Assembly (NCBI GenBank): GCA_902788805.1
Contig: CADALO010000005.1
Coordinates: 27,694 to 91,693 of the forward strand
Reading direction: 5' to 3'
DNA from: an uncultured Bacteroidota bacterium
GTDB lineage: Bacteria; Bacteroidota; Bacteroidia; Bacteroidales; P3
Length of the DNA: 64,000 nt
Part shown: positions 44,095 to 54,341 of the stretch, one piece after another
Position numbering within the stretch: the stretch's first letter is position 1
Layout of the letters: every line of letters begins with the position of its first letter
The notes under the pieces: generated by a model
What the model saw: only the letters and a program-made list of their open reading frames with translations
What the model was told of the DNA's origin: nothing
The model's database searches: none
Program-made: the position numbers and the translations under genes

Positions 44095-46401
44095 ATGTCG
44101 AACAAGGACCGCATAACAACAAGAATGAAAGCAGGTGTGCTTTTCCTGATTCTCGCAGGAGGATTCGGGATTGCCATACTGTGGTCGATGGTGAAAGTTA
44201 TGTGGGTCGACGGCGACAAATGGCGCGACCGGGCCGAGGAAATGAGCAAGGACTACAAGCCGATGAAGGCCCGCAGAGGCGACATCTACTCGTCGGACGG
44301 CAAAGTGCTTGCCACCACGGTGCCCGACTGCGACCTCTACCTCGACTTCAGCCGCAGACCCGAGCGCGACAAGCAGGGCAGGGTCAAGTACAAAGAGGGC
44401 ACGAGAGACACGCTGTTCAGCACGGCAATAGCCGACTCCAACTACTTCAAATATGTTGATTCAGTATGTATAATACTGCACAATGCCTTCCCCGATTCGT
44501 CGGTGGCGACGTTCCGCAGCATACTCGACAGCGCACGCTACGGCAAGCGGCTGAAGAAATACAGAGGCTGCGCGAAGATAAAGCTGCACGTGCCTTACTC
44601 GGACTGGGACAAGATATGCAAGATGCCCGGCTGGAGACACGGCATCGTCAAGGAGCGCGAAGTGATTGAGAAGGTAGGCGGCGTAGACAGGAAAGTCAGC
44701 AAGTCGGTCATCAACGATACACGCTCGCACACCTACGACAACCTTGCCGAGAGCACGATAGGCTTCTACATTCCCGAGTCGAGGAAATACACAGGACTGG
44801 AAGGCTACTACGACTCGATTCTGAAAGGACAGGACGGCAAAGTGCTGTGCCGCCGACTGACGCGAGGCTCCTGGATACCGGTGAGAGGCGGAGGCAACAT
44901 CGTTGTGGCAGAGAGCGACAGCATCAGGACAGACTCCATACCCGGCTTCCCCGTCATTGACGGACATAGCATTGTGGCCACAATAGACACAAGACTGCAA
45001 GATATTGCACACTACTCGTTGGAGAACGCCCTGCGGCGCTATGGCAGCACTGCAGGCTGCGCCATACTCATCGAGGCCGAGACAGGCAACGTGCTGGTCA
45101 GCTCAAGCCTTATACTGGACACCGCCACGGGCAAATACAAAGAGTTGCCTTACCGCAACGTGGCCGTGACCGACCTCTATGAGCCCGGCTCAATCTTCAA
45201 GCCTGTGCTGCTGACGGCAATGTACAACGACCCCAGCTTCACGCTCGACACATCGATGCTGCTGCCTGTGGGCCAGAAGCGGTTCAGTATGAACAGCAAG
45301 GTTGTGACCGACCACGGTCTGCCCAACGCTATGTATCCGCTGTGGAAGGCAGTGGCCGTCTCGTCGAACGTGGCGTTCTGCGAGCTGGCCTGGCGTTTCT
45401 ACAACAACCACCGTCGCGACACCCTGTTTGCACAGGTTAGCCGCATATTCCCGTTCAACAAGCTCAACGTGGACCTGGTAGTCCGCGAGTATAAGAGCCG
45501 CACCCACCCGCTGACCTACGACAACGACTTTCTGCGTTTCTGCTACGGCTACACGAGCGCCGTGTCGCCCCTGAGGATGGCAACGTTCTACAACGCCCTT
45601 GCCAACAAGGGCCGGATGGTGAAGCCGCGCTTCTGCAAAGGAGTGATAGTGAACGGCGAGCTTGAGGAACTGCCGGTACAGGTAATCAACGAACACATCT
45701 GTTCGGAGAAGACCGCGCTGACACTTCGCGACCTGCTTATCGGCGTGGTCGAGGGCGGTACAGGCGACAACATAAAGAACGAGACCTATAGCATTGCCGG
45801 AAAGACCGGTACGGCCGTCACTTCGCCCAACGCCCCGACGAGCAATGCGACATTCGTGGGCTTCTTCCCTGCCGACAAGCCTAAGTACACCTGCCTGGTG
45901 ATGATGGAGAAGATAAGCTACTTCGGCCGCAACGCCGCGCCGGTGTTCCAAGACATAGCCGACTGCGTGGTGTCGCTCGACAAGGAGCTTGACTGCCGCC
46001 CCACGATGATGAAGCTGGCAGAAATCAAGAACAACCAGAAGAACAGCAAGGGTATGCGCTACACGCTGCCCACCGTGGAAAAGGCTCCGCAAGCCGAGGT
46101 AAGACTGGTTCAGAAACGCCTGGGACTGGGCTACAGCAATGTAACCAACAAGTCGGTGTGGTGCAGCTTCCGCGAGCCGGTCGACAGCCTTGGGCTGAAA
46201 GCCGAATATGTGAAGTACGACATACCGCAGCGGCAGGTGCCTAACTGCTATGGTATGACTATAAAGGACGCCCTGCTGCTGTGCCGAAGCGCGGGCATCG
46301 ACGTGACATTCGAGGGCTACGGGAAAGTGGTGGAGCAATCGCCGAGGGCACGCACCCCGATGACAAAGAATATGAAGGTGCATCTGAAACTGAAGCCCTG
46401 A
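44095..46401 (+). CDS. ftsI: division-type penicillin-binding protein (FtsI-like) with PASTA domain
   Basis: The 768-residue class B PBP has an N-terminal membrane helix, a dimerisation domain, and a transpeptidase domain with Ser366-x-x-Lys369 (GSIFKP), SSN at 423-425 and KTG at 570-572. One PASTA domain ends the protein (VPNCYGMTIKDALLLC ... GKVVEQSPRARTPM). It crosslinks septal peptidoglycan together with FtsW. The long insertion between residues 90 and 240 is typical of Bacteroidota members. It lies 40 bases after the ftsL-like gene. Confidence 0.93.
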   Translation: MSNKDRITTRMKAGVLFLILAGGFGIAILWSMVKVMWVDGDKWRDRAEEMSKDYKPMKARRGDIYSSDGKVLATTVPDCDLYLDFSRRPERDKQGRVKYKEGTRDTLFSTAIADSNYFKYVDSVCIILHNAFPDSSVATFRSILDSARYGKRLKKYRGCAKIKLHVPYSDWDKICKMPGWRHGIVKEREVIEKVGGVDRKVSKSVINDTRSHTYDNLAESTIGFYIPESRKYTGLEGYYDSILKGQDGKVLCRRLTRGSWIPVRGGGNIVVAESDSIRTDSIPGFPVIDGHSIVATIDTRLQDIAHYSLENALRRYGSTAGCAILIEAETGNVLVSSSLILDTATGKYKELPYRNVAVTDLYEPGSIFKPVLLTAMYNDPSFTLDTSMLLPVGQKRFSMNSKVVTDHGLPNAMYPLWKAVAVSSNVAFCELAWRFYNNHRRDTLFAQVSRIFPFNKLNVDLVVREYKSRTHPLTYDNDFLRFCYGYTSAVSPLRMATFYNALANKGRMVKPRFCKGVIVNGELEELPVQVINEHICSEKTALTLRDLLIGVVEGGTGDNIKNETYSIAGKTGTAVTSPNAPTSNATFVGFFPADKPKYTCLVMMEKISYFGRNAAPVFQDIADCVVSLDKELDCRPTMMKLAEIKNNQKNSKGMRYTLPTVEKAPQAEVRLVQKRLGLGYSNVTNKSVWCSFREPVDSLGLKAEYVKYDIPQRQVPNCYGMTIKDALLLCRSAGIDVTFEGYGKVVEQSPRARTPMTKNMKVHLKLKP

Positions 46402-46435
46402 AAACCAATTGACAAAGAGACAAAAAAAGTAGTTT

Positions 46436-47896
46436 ATGAAACTGACAGATATATTAAAAGGAATAGATTACAAAGCCTACTGCAACGGCGGCGAGTGTGC
46501 GGCAGACAACCGCGAAGTCGAACGCATCACGTTCGATTCGAGGAGTGTAGGCAAAGGAACCGTGTTTGTAGCCCAGAAAGGCGTGCACGTCGACGGCCAC
46601 AACTATATAGGTATGGCCATCGAGGGCGGTGCCGATGTGGTTATCTGTCAGGACCTGCCCGCAGAGCAGCCCAAGGGTGTTCTCTTCATCCAAGTAGAGA
46701 ATTCGGACATCGCGCTGGGCCTTGCAGCAAGCAACTTCTACGGCAATCCATCGCACAAGCTGCAACTGGTAAGCATCACCGGCACCAATGGCAAGACCAC
46801 TACCGTTACCCTGCTGCACCGGATGATGCGCGAGATGGGCATCCACGCCGGACTGATTTCCACCATTGTCAACCGCATTGACGACGAAGAGATTGCCGCC
46901 ACACACACCACTCCCGACGCCGTGGAGCTGAACCGGCTGTTGGCTATGATGGTTGATAAAGGCTGCGAATACTGCTTTATGGAGGTGAGTTCGCACGCCA
47001 TAGTGCAGAACCGCATTGCCGGACTGCGCTTTGCCGGAGCTATCTTCAGCAACATCACCCACGACCATCTGGATTTTCACAAGACGATGGCCAACTACAT
47101 AGCCGCAAAGAAGCAACTGTTCGACAACCTGGGCGAGGACGCTTTTGCACTGACCAATATCGACGACAAGAACGGTCGCGTGATGGTACAGAACTGCAAG
47201 GCAAGAGTGAAGACCTACAGCCTGCAGACCGTCGCTGACTTTCGCTGCAAAATAATAGAGAGCAGCATCCACGGCCAGCAGCTGGAAATGAACGGCAAGC
47301 AACTGTGGACACCACTGGTGGGAAGATTCAACGCCTACAACATCACAGCAATAGTTGCCACCGCATTGCTTTGCGGATTCGACACCGACGACACACTGCG
47401 GGTAGCCAGCGGCCTTCACGCTGCACCGGGACGCTTCCAGTACCTTCACGGCAAAGGCATAACAGCCATTGTGGACTACGCCCACACCCCCGACGCATTG
47501 CAGAATGTCATCGACACAATCAACGAGGTTCGCGACAAGAAGCAGAACCTCATTGTCGTGGTTGGTTGCGGAGGCGACCGCGACCCGTTGAAGCGACCGA
47601 TTATGGCCCGCATAGCCGCCGAAGGCTGCAATCATCTGATTCTAACATCAGACAATCCTCGCACCGAGAACCCCGAAAGCATTCTGGACCAGATGGAAGC
47701 CGGCCTGACACCGGAAGAGAGGTCTAAGACCGTCCGCATCAGCGACCGCAGGCAGGCGATAAAGACCGCCACGATGATGACACGCGAGGGCGACATAATC
47801 CTCGTTGCCGGCAAAGGGCACGAGACCTATCAGGAAATCAACGGAGTACGTCACCATTTCGACGACTGCGAAGAGATAAACAACTTATTGAAATAA
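46436..47896 (+). CDS. murE: UDP-N-acetylmuramoyl-L-alanyl-D-glutamate--2,6-diaminopimelate ligase MurE
   Basis: The 486-residue Mur ligase has the P-loop ITGTNGKTTTV, the central HTTPDAVELN motif, and DNPR at 406-409, the signature for meso-diaminopimelate specificity rather than lysine. It adds the third residue of the stem peptide to the product of MurD. No full murD lies in the cluster. Length and all domains are normal. Confidence 0.95.
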   Translation: MKLTDILKGIDYKAYCNGGECAADNREVERITFDSRSVGKGTVFVAQKGVHVDGHNYIGMAIEGGADVVICQDLPAEQPKGVLFIQVENSDIALGLAASNFYGNPSHKLQLVSITGTNGKTTTVTLLHRMMREMGIHAGLISTIVNRIDDEEIAATHTTPDAVELNRLLAMMVDKGCEYCFMEVSSHAIVQNRIAGLRFAGAIFSNITHDHLDFHKTMANYIAAKKQLFDNLGEDAFALTNIDDKNGRVMVQNCKARVKTYSLQTVADFRCKIIESSIHGQQLEMNGKQLWTPLVGRFNAYNITAIVATALLCGFDTDDTLRVASGLHAAPGRFQYLHGKGITAIVDYAHTPDALQNVIDTINEVRDKKQNLIVVVGCGGDRDPLKRPIMARIAAEGCNHLILTSDNPRTENPESILDQMEAGLTPEERSKTVRISDRRQAIKTATMMTREGDIILVAGKGHETYQEINGVRHHFDDCEEINNLLK

Positions 47897-47908
47897 AAGA
47901 CATCAACT

Positions 47909-49162
47909 ATGCTATACTATCTGTTCACTTGGTTAGACAAAGCCTTCAATTTCCCTGGCGCGGGAGTGTTCCAGTACATCTCGTTCAGGGCCGCTATGTC
48001 TGTTATAACTTCACTGATAATTATGCTTATCTTCGGCAAGCCGTTCATCAAGTGGCTTCGCAAGAAACAGATAGGCGAAACGGTGCGCGACCTTAAACTG
48101 GAAGGACAGAAAGAGAAAGAAGGCACGCCGACAATGGGAGGACTGCTGATACTGGCAGCCATCGTGATACCAACGCTGCTGTTTGCCAAGCTTGACAACA
48201 TCTATGTGCTTATTATGCTTGGCACGACGGTATGGCTTGGCCTCATCGGCTTCATCGACGACTATATCAAGGTGTTCAAGAAACACAAAGAGGGTCTGCG
48301 TGGCAAATACAAGGTTATAGGACAGGTTTTGTTGGGACTGGCCGTCGGACTGCTGATTATGTACCACCCCGACATCACGATAAAGGAGACCTCGTCGGTT
48401 GAGTCGTATGTGGCATCGCACAATGTCAATATCGGCGACAACTTCGAGCGAGCCAAGAGCGAATTTGCGAAAGACCCGATCAAGTCGACCAAGACAACCA
48501 TTCCCTTTGTCAAGAGCAACGAGTTGGACTACGCCAAGACCATCACTTGGATGGGCGACTGGGCCAAGAAGTGGGTCTGGCTGGTGTATGTAATCATTGT
48601 GATATTCGTCGTGACTGCCACTTCGAACGGCGCCAACCTTACCGACGGCATCGACGGCCTGGCGACAGGTACATCGGCCATAATAGGCTCGACACTGGCG
48701 ATACTGGCCTGGGTGTCGGGCAACATCATTTTTGCCAACTACTTGAACATTATGTTCTTGCCCAACATCGGCGAACTGGCAATATTCATCACAGCATTTG
48801 TAGGAGCAACACTTGGTTTCCTGTGGTACAACTCACATCCGGCAGAGATATTTATGGGCGACACCGGTTCGCTGGCCATTGGCGGCATCATCGCCGTCTT
48901 TGCACTGCTTATCCGCAAGGAGTTGCTCATACCCATAATGTGCGGCATTTTCCTGATGGAGAGCCTGTCGGTGATAATACAGACAACCCACTTCAAACGA
49001 ACCAAGAAGAAATACGGCGAGGGACGCAGAGTGTTCCTTATGGCTCCCTTGCACCATCACTATCAGAAGAAAGGTATAAAGGAAGAAAAGATTGTGATGC
49101 GCTTCTACCTCATAGGAATACTACTGGCAGTAATAAGCATTGTAACACTGAAACTCAGATAA
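47909..49162 (+). CDS. mraY: phospho-N-acetylmuramoyl-pentapeptide-transferase MraY
   Basis: The 417-residue protein has ten predicted membrane helices and the MraY motifs [28 protein letters not shown] and the HHHYQ loop ([11 protein letters not shown]). It forms lipid I from UDP-MurNAc-pentapeptide. The insertion around residues 155-205 ([21 protein letters not shown]) is a Bacteroidota feature. It starts 12 bases after murE and ends 33 bases before the MurD-derived gene. Confidence 0.95.
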   Translation: MLYYLFTWLDKAFNFPGAGVFQYISFRAAMSVITSLIIMLIFGKPFIKWLRKKQIGETVRDLKLEGQKEKEGTPTMGGLLILAAIVIPTLLFAKLDNIYVLIMLGTTVWLGLIGFIDDYIKVFKKHKEGLRGKYKVIGQVLLGLAVGLLIMYHPDITIKETSSVESYVASHNVNIGDNFERAKSEFAKDPIKSTKTTIPFVKSNELDYAKTITWMGDWAKKWVWLVYVIIVIFVVTATSNGANLTDGIDGLATGTSAIIGSTLAILAWVSGNIIFANYLNIMFLPNIGELAIFITAFVGATLGFLWYNSHPAEIFMGDTGSLAIGGIIAVFALLIRKELLIPIMCGIFLMESLSVIIQTTHFKRTKKKYGEGRRVFLMAPLHHHYQKKGIKEEKIVMRFYLIGILLAVISIVTLKLR

Positions 49163-49195
49163 TCATTATAAACCTGCAAAAAACATCTTTGAAAT

Positions 49196-49741
49196 ATGTA
49201 CGAATCATTAGCAACACAAGGACGTGAAAGAGTCCACACAGGACTGGCCGGCATCGACAGTGCCCGACTGAAGAAACTGCGCAACACCAACTTAAGAGAG
49301 TGCTTCAACCTCATTGATGAGATGAGGCACAAACTGGAATTTGTGGCACGCATAAGAGGCATTTCATTCATTGACGATGCCGCGTCGCGCAGCCCGCTGT
49401 CTACCTGGTATGCCCTCGAAACCATCGAAGGAAGAGTTGTTTGGATTGCCAACGGAACCTCAAACAGCATCCAGAAAGCAGCCGAATTCAAACGCCTGAG
49501 AAACCTTGCAGAAAGCAAAGTGGCAAAGATCATCTGCATAGGCGACAGTACACTCTACCAGACGGTATTTGGCGACTATGTAAAGGACATCCTCTCGGTC
49601 CAATCCATTGCCGAGGCCGTAAGCAAAGCCTTCTACAGCAGCGAGGAAAACACCAAGATTCTCTTCTCGCCGGCAGCCGAGAACGGCATCTCGTATGAGA
49701 CGCAGGGCGAGACATTCAAACACGAAGTCAACGAATTGTAA
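49196..49741 (+). CDS. stand-alone MurD C-terminal-domain remnant in the murD position
   Basis: The 181-residue protein matches only the C-terminal domain of MurD. After a 44-residue non-matching start, HKLEFVARIRGISFIDDAASRSPLSTWYALE aligns with MurD HR.E.v..i.gv.f.nDSKATN..ST..AL, and ILFSPAAENGISYETQGETFK aligns with the MurD LLSPAcAS.D.F.nfe.RG..F end. The N-terminal and ATPase domains are missing. DSKATN has become DAASRS (61-66), so the Lys and Thr that hold the substrate are gone; SPACAS is eroded too. It is flanked by mraY (33 bases) and ftsW (0 bases), is uninterrupted, and looks like a kept gene rather than debris. Catalysis as a ligase is excluded; a structural or regulatory role is conjecture. 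Confidence 0.85.
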   Translation: MYESLATQGRERVHTGLAGIDSARLKKLRNTNLRECFNLIDEMRHKLEFVARIRGISFIDDAASRSPLSTWYALETIEGRVVWIANGTSNSIQKAAEFKRLRNLAESKVAKIICIGDSTLYQTVFGDYVKDILSVQSIAEAVSKAFYSSEENTKILFSPAAENGISYETQGETFKHEVNEL

Positions 49742-50986
49742 ATGGCAAAAGACAGACAAGACATATCACGGAAACTGCTCAACCCGTTCAAGGGAGACAA
49801 GGCCATCTGGTTCATCTTCCTTGTGCTGGCCATCATATCGCTTATCTCTGTGTTTAGTTCAATAGGCTATTCCGCAGTCATCAGCGACCGTACACCAGAG
49901 CAGGCATTTGTCAGGCATCTGATGTTTGTCGTTGTGACATTCGTGGTTGTTATACTCCTGTCAAACTTCAACTATCGCCAGTTTTCGAGAGCCTCGTGGT
50001 TCGGCTACATAATATCAATAGCATTGCTTATTGCCGTCTTTGTAATCGGACACAAAAGCAACGAGTCAGGCTCGGGAATGAGCCGTTGGCTGATGCTGCC
50101 ACTGGTTGGACGCTTCCAGCCGTCGGAACTGGCAAAAGTCATTGTTATCATATACTTGGCCCGACTGCTTGCTCAAGAGAAAGACAACCTTAAGGAATGG
50201 ACCACTTTCCGCAACATCCTGATACCGATATTTATAATCACAGTACTGATATTGTCCGAGAACCTGTCCACGGCAGTAATCATTTTCTTCGTTTGCCTTG
50301 CGATGTTGCGTCTTGCGCCAATCAATGTCAAACATTGGCGACTTACGATATTGGCACTTGTAGTATGCGGTGCTCTCGCTCTCGTGGTCGGCGAGAAGAT
50401 GAACATTCCCTTCCTGGCACGCTCTGAAACCTGGGCCAATCGTATCGACAACTGGCTCAACTTCAACGACCAAGAGCTTTCGCAAGAGTCTATGGCTCGT
50501 ATGGCTGTGGCATCAGGAAAATTCTTCGGTGTGGGCATAGGCTCCACCATACAGGCCAGACTGATGACACAGGCAAACAACGACCTTATTTACGCCATTA
50601 TAATCGAGGAGTCAGGTATGCTTGGAGGAATCATAGTTTTATTGCTGTATGTCTACCTTTACATACGATGTATCAAGATAGCAATGCGTTGCAAGGGTGA
50701 CTTCGGCCGTATGACAGTCATCGGGCTCGGCACCCTCATCTTCCTGCAGGCAGCAATACATATGAGCGTCTCGGTCGGTGCACTACCCGTCACCGGTCAG
50801 ACGCTGCCGTTCATCAGCTCAGGCGGAACCGCCTACTTATGTATGGGACTGGCCCTCGGCGTAATACAAGCCGTGGCATACGATGTAAACTTATCAGAAG
50901 CAAAAGCCAAAAAAGAAACCAACGCTGTACCCGTCGACAGCGACAATATAGAACCCATTAACCCACCGGAAGGAGGCGAACAATGA
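49742..50986 (+). CDS. ftsW: septal peptidoglycan polymerase FtsW (SEDS family)
   Basis: The 414-residue protein has ten predicted membrane helices and SEDS motifs GRFQPSELAKV, ENLSTAVIIF, TQANNDLIYAIIIEESG and PFISSGGTAYL. FtsW polymerises lipid II at the septum with its partner class B PBP. The ATG follows the stop of the MurD-derived gene directly, so translation is probably coupled. The C-terminal tail is acidic and proline-rich. It overlaps murG by four bases. Confidence 0.94.
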   Translation: MAKDRQDISRKLLNPFKGDKAIWFIFLVLAIISLISVFSSIGYSAVISDRTPEQAFVRHLMFVVVTFVVVILLSNFNYRQFSRASWFGYIISIALLIAVFVIGHKSNESGSGMSRWLMLPLVGRFQPSELAKVIVIIYLARLLAQEKDNLKEWTTFRNILIPIFIITVLILSENLSTAVIIFFVCLAMLRLAPINVKHWRLTILALVVCGALALVVGEKMNIPFLARSETWANRIDNWLNFNDQELSQESMARMAVASGKFFGVGIGSTIQARLMTQANNDLIYAIIIEESGMLGGIIVLLLYVYLYIRCIKIAMRCKGDFGRMTVIGLGTLIFLQAAIHMSVSVGALPVTGQTLPFISSGGTAYLCMGLALGVIQAVAYDVNLSEAKAKKETNAVPVDSDNIEPINPPEGGEQ

Positions 50987-52107
50987 AAGTAATAATAAGC
51001 GGAGGCGGCACAGGCGGACACATATTCCCCGCCATAGCCATTGCGAACGCAGTAAAGGACAGATACCCCGAAGCCCAGATACTCTTTGTCGGAGCACAGG
51101 GGCGTATGGAGATGGAGAAGGTGCCGGCAGCAGGCTACACCATAAAAGGGCTTCCAATCGCAGGCCTGCAGCGCAAACTTACAATTGCCAACATCATAAA
51201 AAATATGCAGTTGCCGTTCAAGATGGCAAAGAGCCGTCGAATGGTAAAAAAGATTATACGCGAATTCCAACCGGATATAGTTGTCGGCGTAGGAGGGTTC
51301 GCCAGCGAGCCCACACTGAAAGCAGCCGCTTCTATGGGCTACCCCACCCTGCTGCAAGAGCAGAACTCTTATGCAGGACTCACCAACAAAATGCTGGCCA
51401 AATCTGCAAGGACAATCTGCGTGGCATACGACGGAATGGAAAAATTCTTCCCGAAAGAGAAGATTGTCTTCACAGGCAACCCTGTACGTTCAAGCATCGA
51501 AGAAATGAAAGCCACCAGAGAAGAAGGGCGTGCAGCTTTCGGACTGAAAGCAGACAGTCGCGTCATCCTCATTGTCGGTGGAAGTCTTGGAGCCCGCAGC
51601 ATCAACCAAATGATGCTTGGCAGCTTGAAATCCATCCAAAACCTGTTCATTGACAACAACATCCAGGTAATATGGCAGACCGGTAGCTATATGTTCAGCG
51701 AGGCTGAAGAGGCTGTTAAAAAAGCAGGAGCGAAAGAGACAATCAAGGTCCACAAATTCATTTCCCAAATGGATATGGCCTACTCTGCCGCCGACATCAT
51801 TATCTCGCGCGCCGGCGCCATAGCAATCAGCGAGCTCTGCCTTGTCGGAAAGCCCATCATATTGATTCCTTCGCCCAATGTCGCCGAAGACCATCAGACC
51901 AAAAATGCAATGGCTCTTGTCAACAAAGGTGCAGCATTGATGGTTCGGGACAGCGAATGCCTCGAAAAAGGTCTGCCGACAGCAATCCAACTCCTGAACG
52001 ACAACGAACAGCAAACCCAAATGAGTGCAAACATTCTCAACCTTGCACGACGCAAAGCAGCCTACAGCATTGTTGATGAAATCGAAAAAATACTGAACGT
52101 AAAATGA
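50983..52107 (+). CDS. murG: UDP-GlcNAc:lipid I GlcNAc transferase MurG
   Basis: The 374-residue GT28 protein has the N-terminal loop SGGGTGGHIFPAIAIANAV, GVGGFASEPTLKAA, LLQEQNSYAGLTNK, and the UDP-GlcNAc site SRAGAIAISEL and PSPNVAEDHQTKNA. It makes lipid II on the cytoplasmic face. The ATGA overlap with ftsW and murC indicates tight coupling. Length is normal. Confidence 0.96.
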   Translation: MKVIISGGGTGGHIFPAIAIANAVKDRYPEAQILFVGAQGRMEMEKVPAAGYTIKGLPIAGLQRKLTIANIIKNMQLPFKMAKSRRMVKKIIREFQPDIVVGVGGFASEPTLKAAASMGYPTLLQEQNSYAGLTNKMLAKSARTICVAYDGMEKFFPKEKIVFTGNPVRSSIEEMKATREEGRAAFGLKADSRVILIVGGSLGARSINQMMLGSLKSIQNLFIDNNIQVIWQTGSYMFSEAEEAVKKAGAKETIKVHKFISQMDMAYSAADIIISRAGAIAISELCLVGKPIILIPSPNVAEDHQTKNAMALVNKGAALMVRDSECLEKGLPTAIQLLNDNEQQTQMSANILNLARRKAAYSIVDEIEKILNVK

Positions 52108-53495
52108 ACTACTACTTCTTAGGCATAGGAGGCATCGGAATGAGTGCCATAGCGCGCTTCTTCAAGCAAAGCGGACATACCGTCAGCGGCTACGACCGTA
52201 CACCTTCGCCACTGACACGAAAGCTTGAGGCCGAGGGCATTAGTATACATTATGATGACGACCCTGCACTCATACCCGACAATATCGACCTTGCCATCTA
52301 CACTCCCGCCATACCACAGGACAACAAAGAATTCTTACATATCCAGAATAGCGGTTGTCCGCTGAAAAAACGCTCCCAAGTGCTTGGCGAACTGACACGT
52401 GGCAAGAAATGCATCGCTGTGGCCGGTTCGCACGGCAAGACTACCACATCTTCGATGATAGCACACATCCTCAGCAAGACAGAGTTTGGCTGTTCTGCAT
52501 TCCTTGGAGGCATAGCCAAGAATTTCAACAGCAACCTGCTGGTCAACACCCAAAGCGAATACATTGTCGTCGAAGCCGACGAATACGACCGCTCTTTCCT
52601 GCAATTGCACCCATATTACTCCGTGATCACTGCTACCGACCCCGACCATCTCGACATCTACGGCACACACGAAAAACTCATCGAAGCCTTCGAGCAATTT
52701 GCCAACCAGACATCTCCCGAAGGAGCGCTGTTCGTAAAGGAAGGGCTGGTAGAGCATCACCACGACCACGAAGAAGAGGACGAGCATAGCCACTGCCACC
52801 ACCTTCACATCAGCGAGGAAATCAAATGCCACACATACTCCGCGCGCTCCATCGAACCCGACTATTATGCCATAAATGTGCGAAACTATAATGGCAACAT
52901 ATACTTCGACCTACGCACACCTGAGAAAGTGCTCTACGACATCGAGTTACAGAACTCGTGTCTTTACAATGTAGAGAACGCCGTAGCCGCAGCAGCAGTA
53001 GCTCTTAGCTGTGGCGTTGACGAGTACCAACTACGCAGCGGCCTCAAGACATTCCAGGGAATACAACGCCGCTTTGATGTACGCATCAAGACAAAAGACT
53101 TGGTCTACATCGACGACTACGCTCACCACCCAAAGGAGATCTCAGCAACAATAGAATCAATCAAATACCTTTACCCAGAAAAGAGAATAGTCGGCATCTT
53201 CCAGCCGCATCTCTATTCACGCACCCAGGATTTGGCCGACCAATTCGCCGAGGCGCTCAAACCTCTGGACGAAATAATCCTTATGCCCATCTACCCCGCT
53301 CGTGAAAAGCCCATCCCCGGTGTTTCGTCGGGTATGATTCTGCGCAAAATGGAGACTATGAACAAGTATCTATGCAGTGCCGAGCAAGTCCCCGACCTTG
53401 TCGAAGCGCTATGCCCCGACGTTGTCGTGACGATGGGAGCCGGCGACATCGACAGACTCGTGCCAATCCTCGAACAAAGACTATCAGATTTATAA
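52104..53495 (+). CDS. murC: UDP-N-acetylmuramate--L-alanine ligase MurC with a histidine-rich insertion
   Basis: The 463-residue ligase has the N-terminal GIGGIGMSAIA, P-loop AGSHGKTTT, EADEYDRSFL, and C-terminal YIDDYAHHPKE and FQPHLYSRT. It adds L-Ala to UDP-MurNAc. Between the second strand of the central domain and KCHTYS there is an unusual stretch, residues 218-235, with nine His, one Cys and six Asp/Glu. I know of no such loop in model MurC proteins, and it could bind Zn, Ni or Cu. All catalytic motifs are intact. Confidence 0.95.
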   Translation: MNYYFLGIGGIGMSAIARFFKQSGHTVSGYDRTPSPLTRKLEAEGISIHYDDDPALIPDNIDLAIYTPAIPQDNKEFLHIQNSGCPLKKRSQVLGELTRGKKCIAVAGSHGKTTTSSMIAHILSKTEFGCSAFLGGIAKNFNSNLLVNTQSEYIVVEADEYDRSFLQLHPYYSVITATDPDHLDIYGTHEKLIEAFEQFANQTSPEGALFVKEGLVEHHHDHEEEDEHSHCHHLHISEEIKCHTYSARSIEPDYYAINVRNYNGNIYFDLRTPEKVLYDIELQNSCLYNVENAVAAAAVALSCGVDEYQLRSGLKTFQGIQRRFDVRIKTKDLVYIDDYAHHPKEISATIESIKYLYPEKRIVGIFQPHLYSRTQDLADQFAEALKPLDEIILMPIYPAREKPIPGVSSGMILRKMETMNKYLCSAEQVPDLVEALCPDVVVTMGAGDIDRLVPILEQRLSDL

Positions 53496-53516
53496 CCCAA
53501 AACATAAAGCCCGCTA

Positions 53517-54293
53517 ATGCGTCAATATCTTAAACATATAATAATCGTAGTGTTGCTTGCAGCAATAGTCCTCACGTTTCATATCGTAAGACGTAATGCG
53601 ACGATGCGAGGACTTGAGAGTACCGTGTCTTCCGACTACAACACAACCATTTTAACCAGCCACGATGTTGACAGCATTATCCTGCTGAGCTACCCTAACC
53701 TGCTGAAAACCGATATAAAAGACATTGACAAGAAATCCATCCTCAAGACACTGAAGCGTCACCCCTACATTCTCGACGCAGACGCCCACGTGACCACCGG
53801 CGGCAAACTCATCGTCAACGTCACGCCGCACACCCCTGTTGTCAGAATGTTCTATCAAGGCAATGAGTTCTACATATCACGACAAGGCACCTGTATGCCA
53901 CTATCATCCAAGCACTACTGCCACATCCTTGTGGGAAACACAATGTTTGAAGAGCCACTGCTTGCACGACCGTCAAAAATCAACCTCGCCGACACCTCAA
54001 TTCACAACCAGCCCGCTTCACCTATGAAAATATGGAAACTCGCCTCGTTTCTCCACGACAATCCCAAATACGGCGACGTGTTCGACCAAGTATATGTCGG
54101 CGAGAAAGGCGACCTTTACCTCGTTCCAAAGCTGGGAACGACAACCATCAACATTGGCGACACCACGCTCTTGGAGCAGAAGTTCCGCAACCTATGGTCC
54201 TTCTTCGACCAGGGAATCAGCCAAGTGGGATGGGACACATACTCCTCAATCAACCTGAAGTACAGAGGACAGGTTGTCTGCACAAAGAAATAG
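53517..54293 (+). CDS. ftsQ: FtsQ-like cell division protein
   Basis: The 258-residue protein has one N-terminal membrane helix (IIIVVLLAAIVLTFHIV) and a periplasmic region with a POTRA-like segment (DIDKKSILKTLKRHPYILDADAHVTTGGKLIVNVTPHTPVVRMF). Position between murC and ftsA supports FtsQ/DivIB, which links FtsA/FtsZ to the septal synthases. Sequence similarity to model FtsQ is low, as is usual in Bacteroidota. Confidence 0.85.
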   Translation: MRQYLKHIIIVVLLAAIVLTFHIVRRNATMRGLESTVSSDYNTTILTSHDVDSIILLSYPNLLKTDIKDIDKKSILKTLKRHPYILDADAHVTTGGKLIVNVTPHTPVVRMFYQGNEFYISRQGTCMPLSSKHYCHILVGNTMFEEPLLARPSKINLADTSIHNQPASPMKIWKLASFLHDNPKYGDVFDQVYVGEKGDLYLVPKLGTTTINIGDTTLLEQKFRNLWSFFDQGISQVGWDTYSSINLKYRGQVVCTKK

Positions 54294-54341
54294 CGAAAGC
54301 CCTTAATATACAAAAGACTCAAACATTAAAATATACATATT

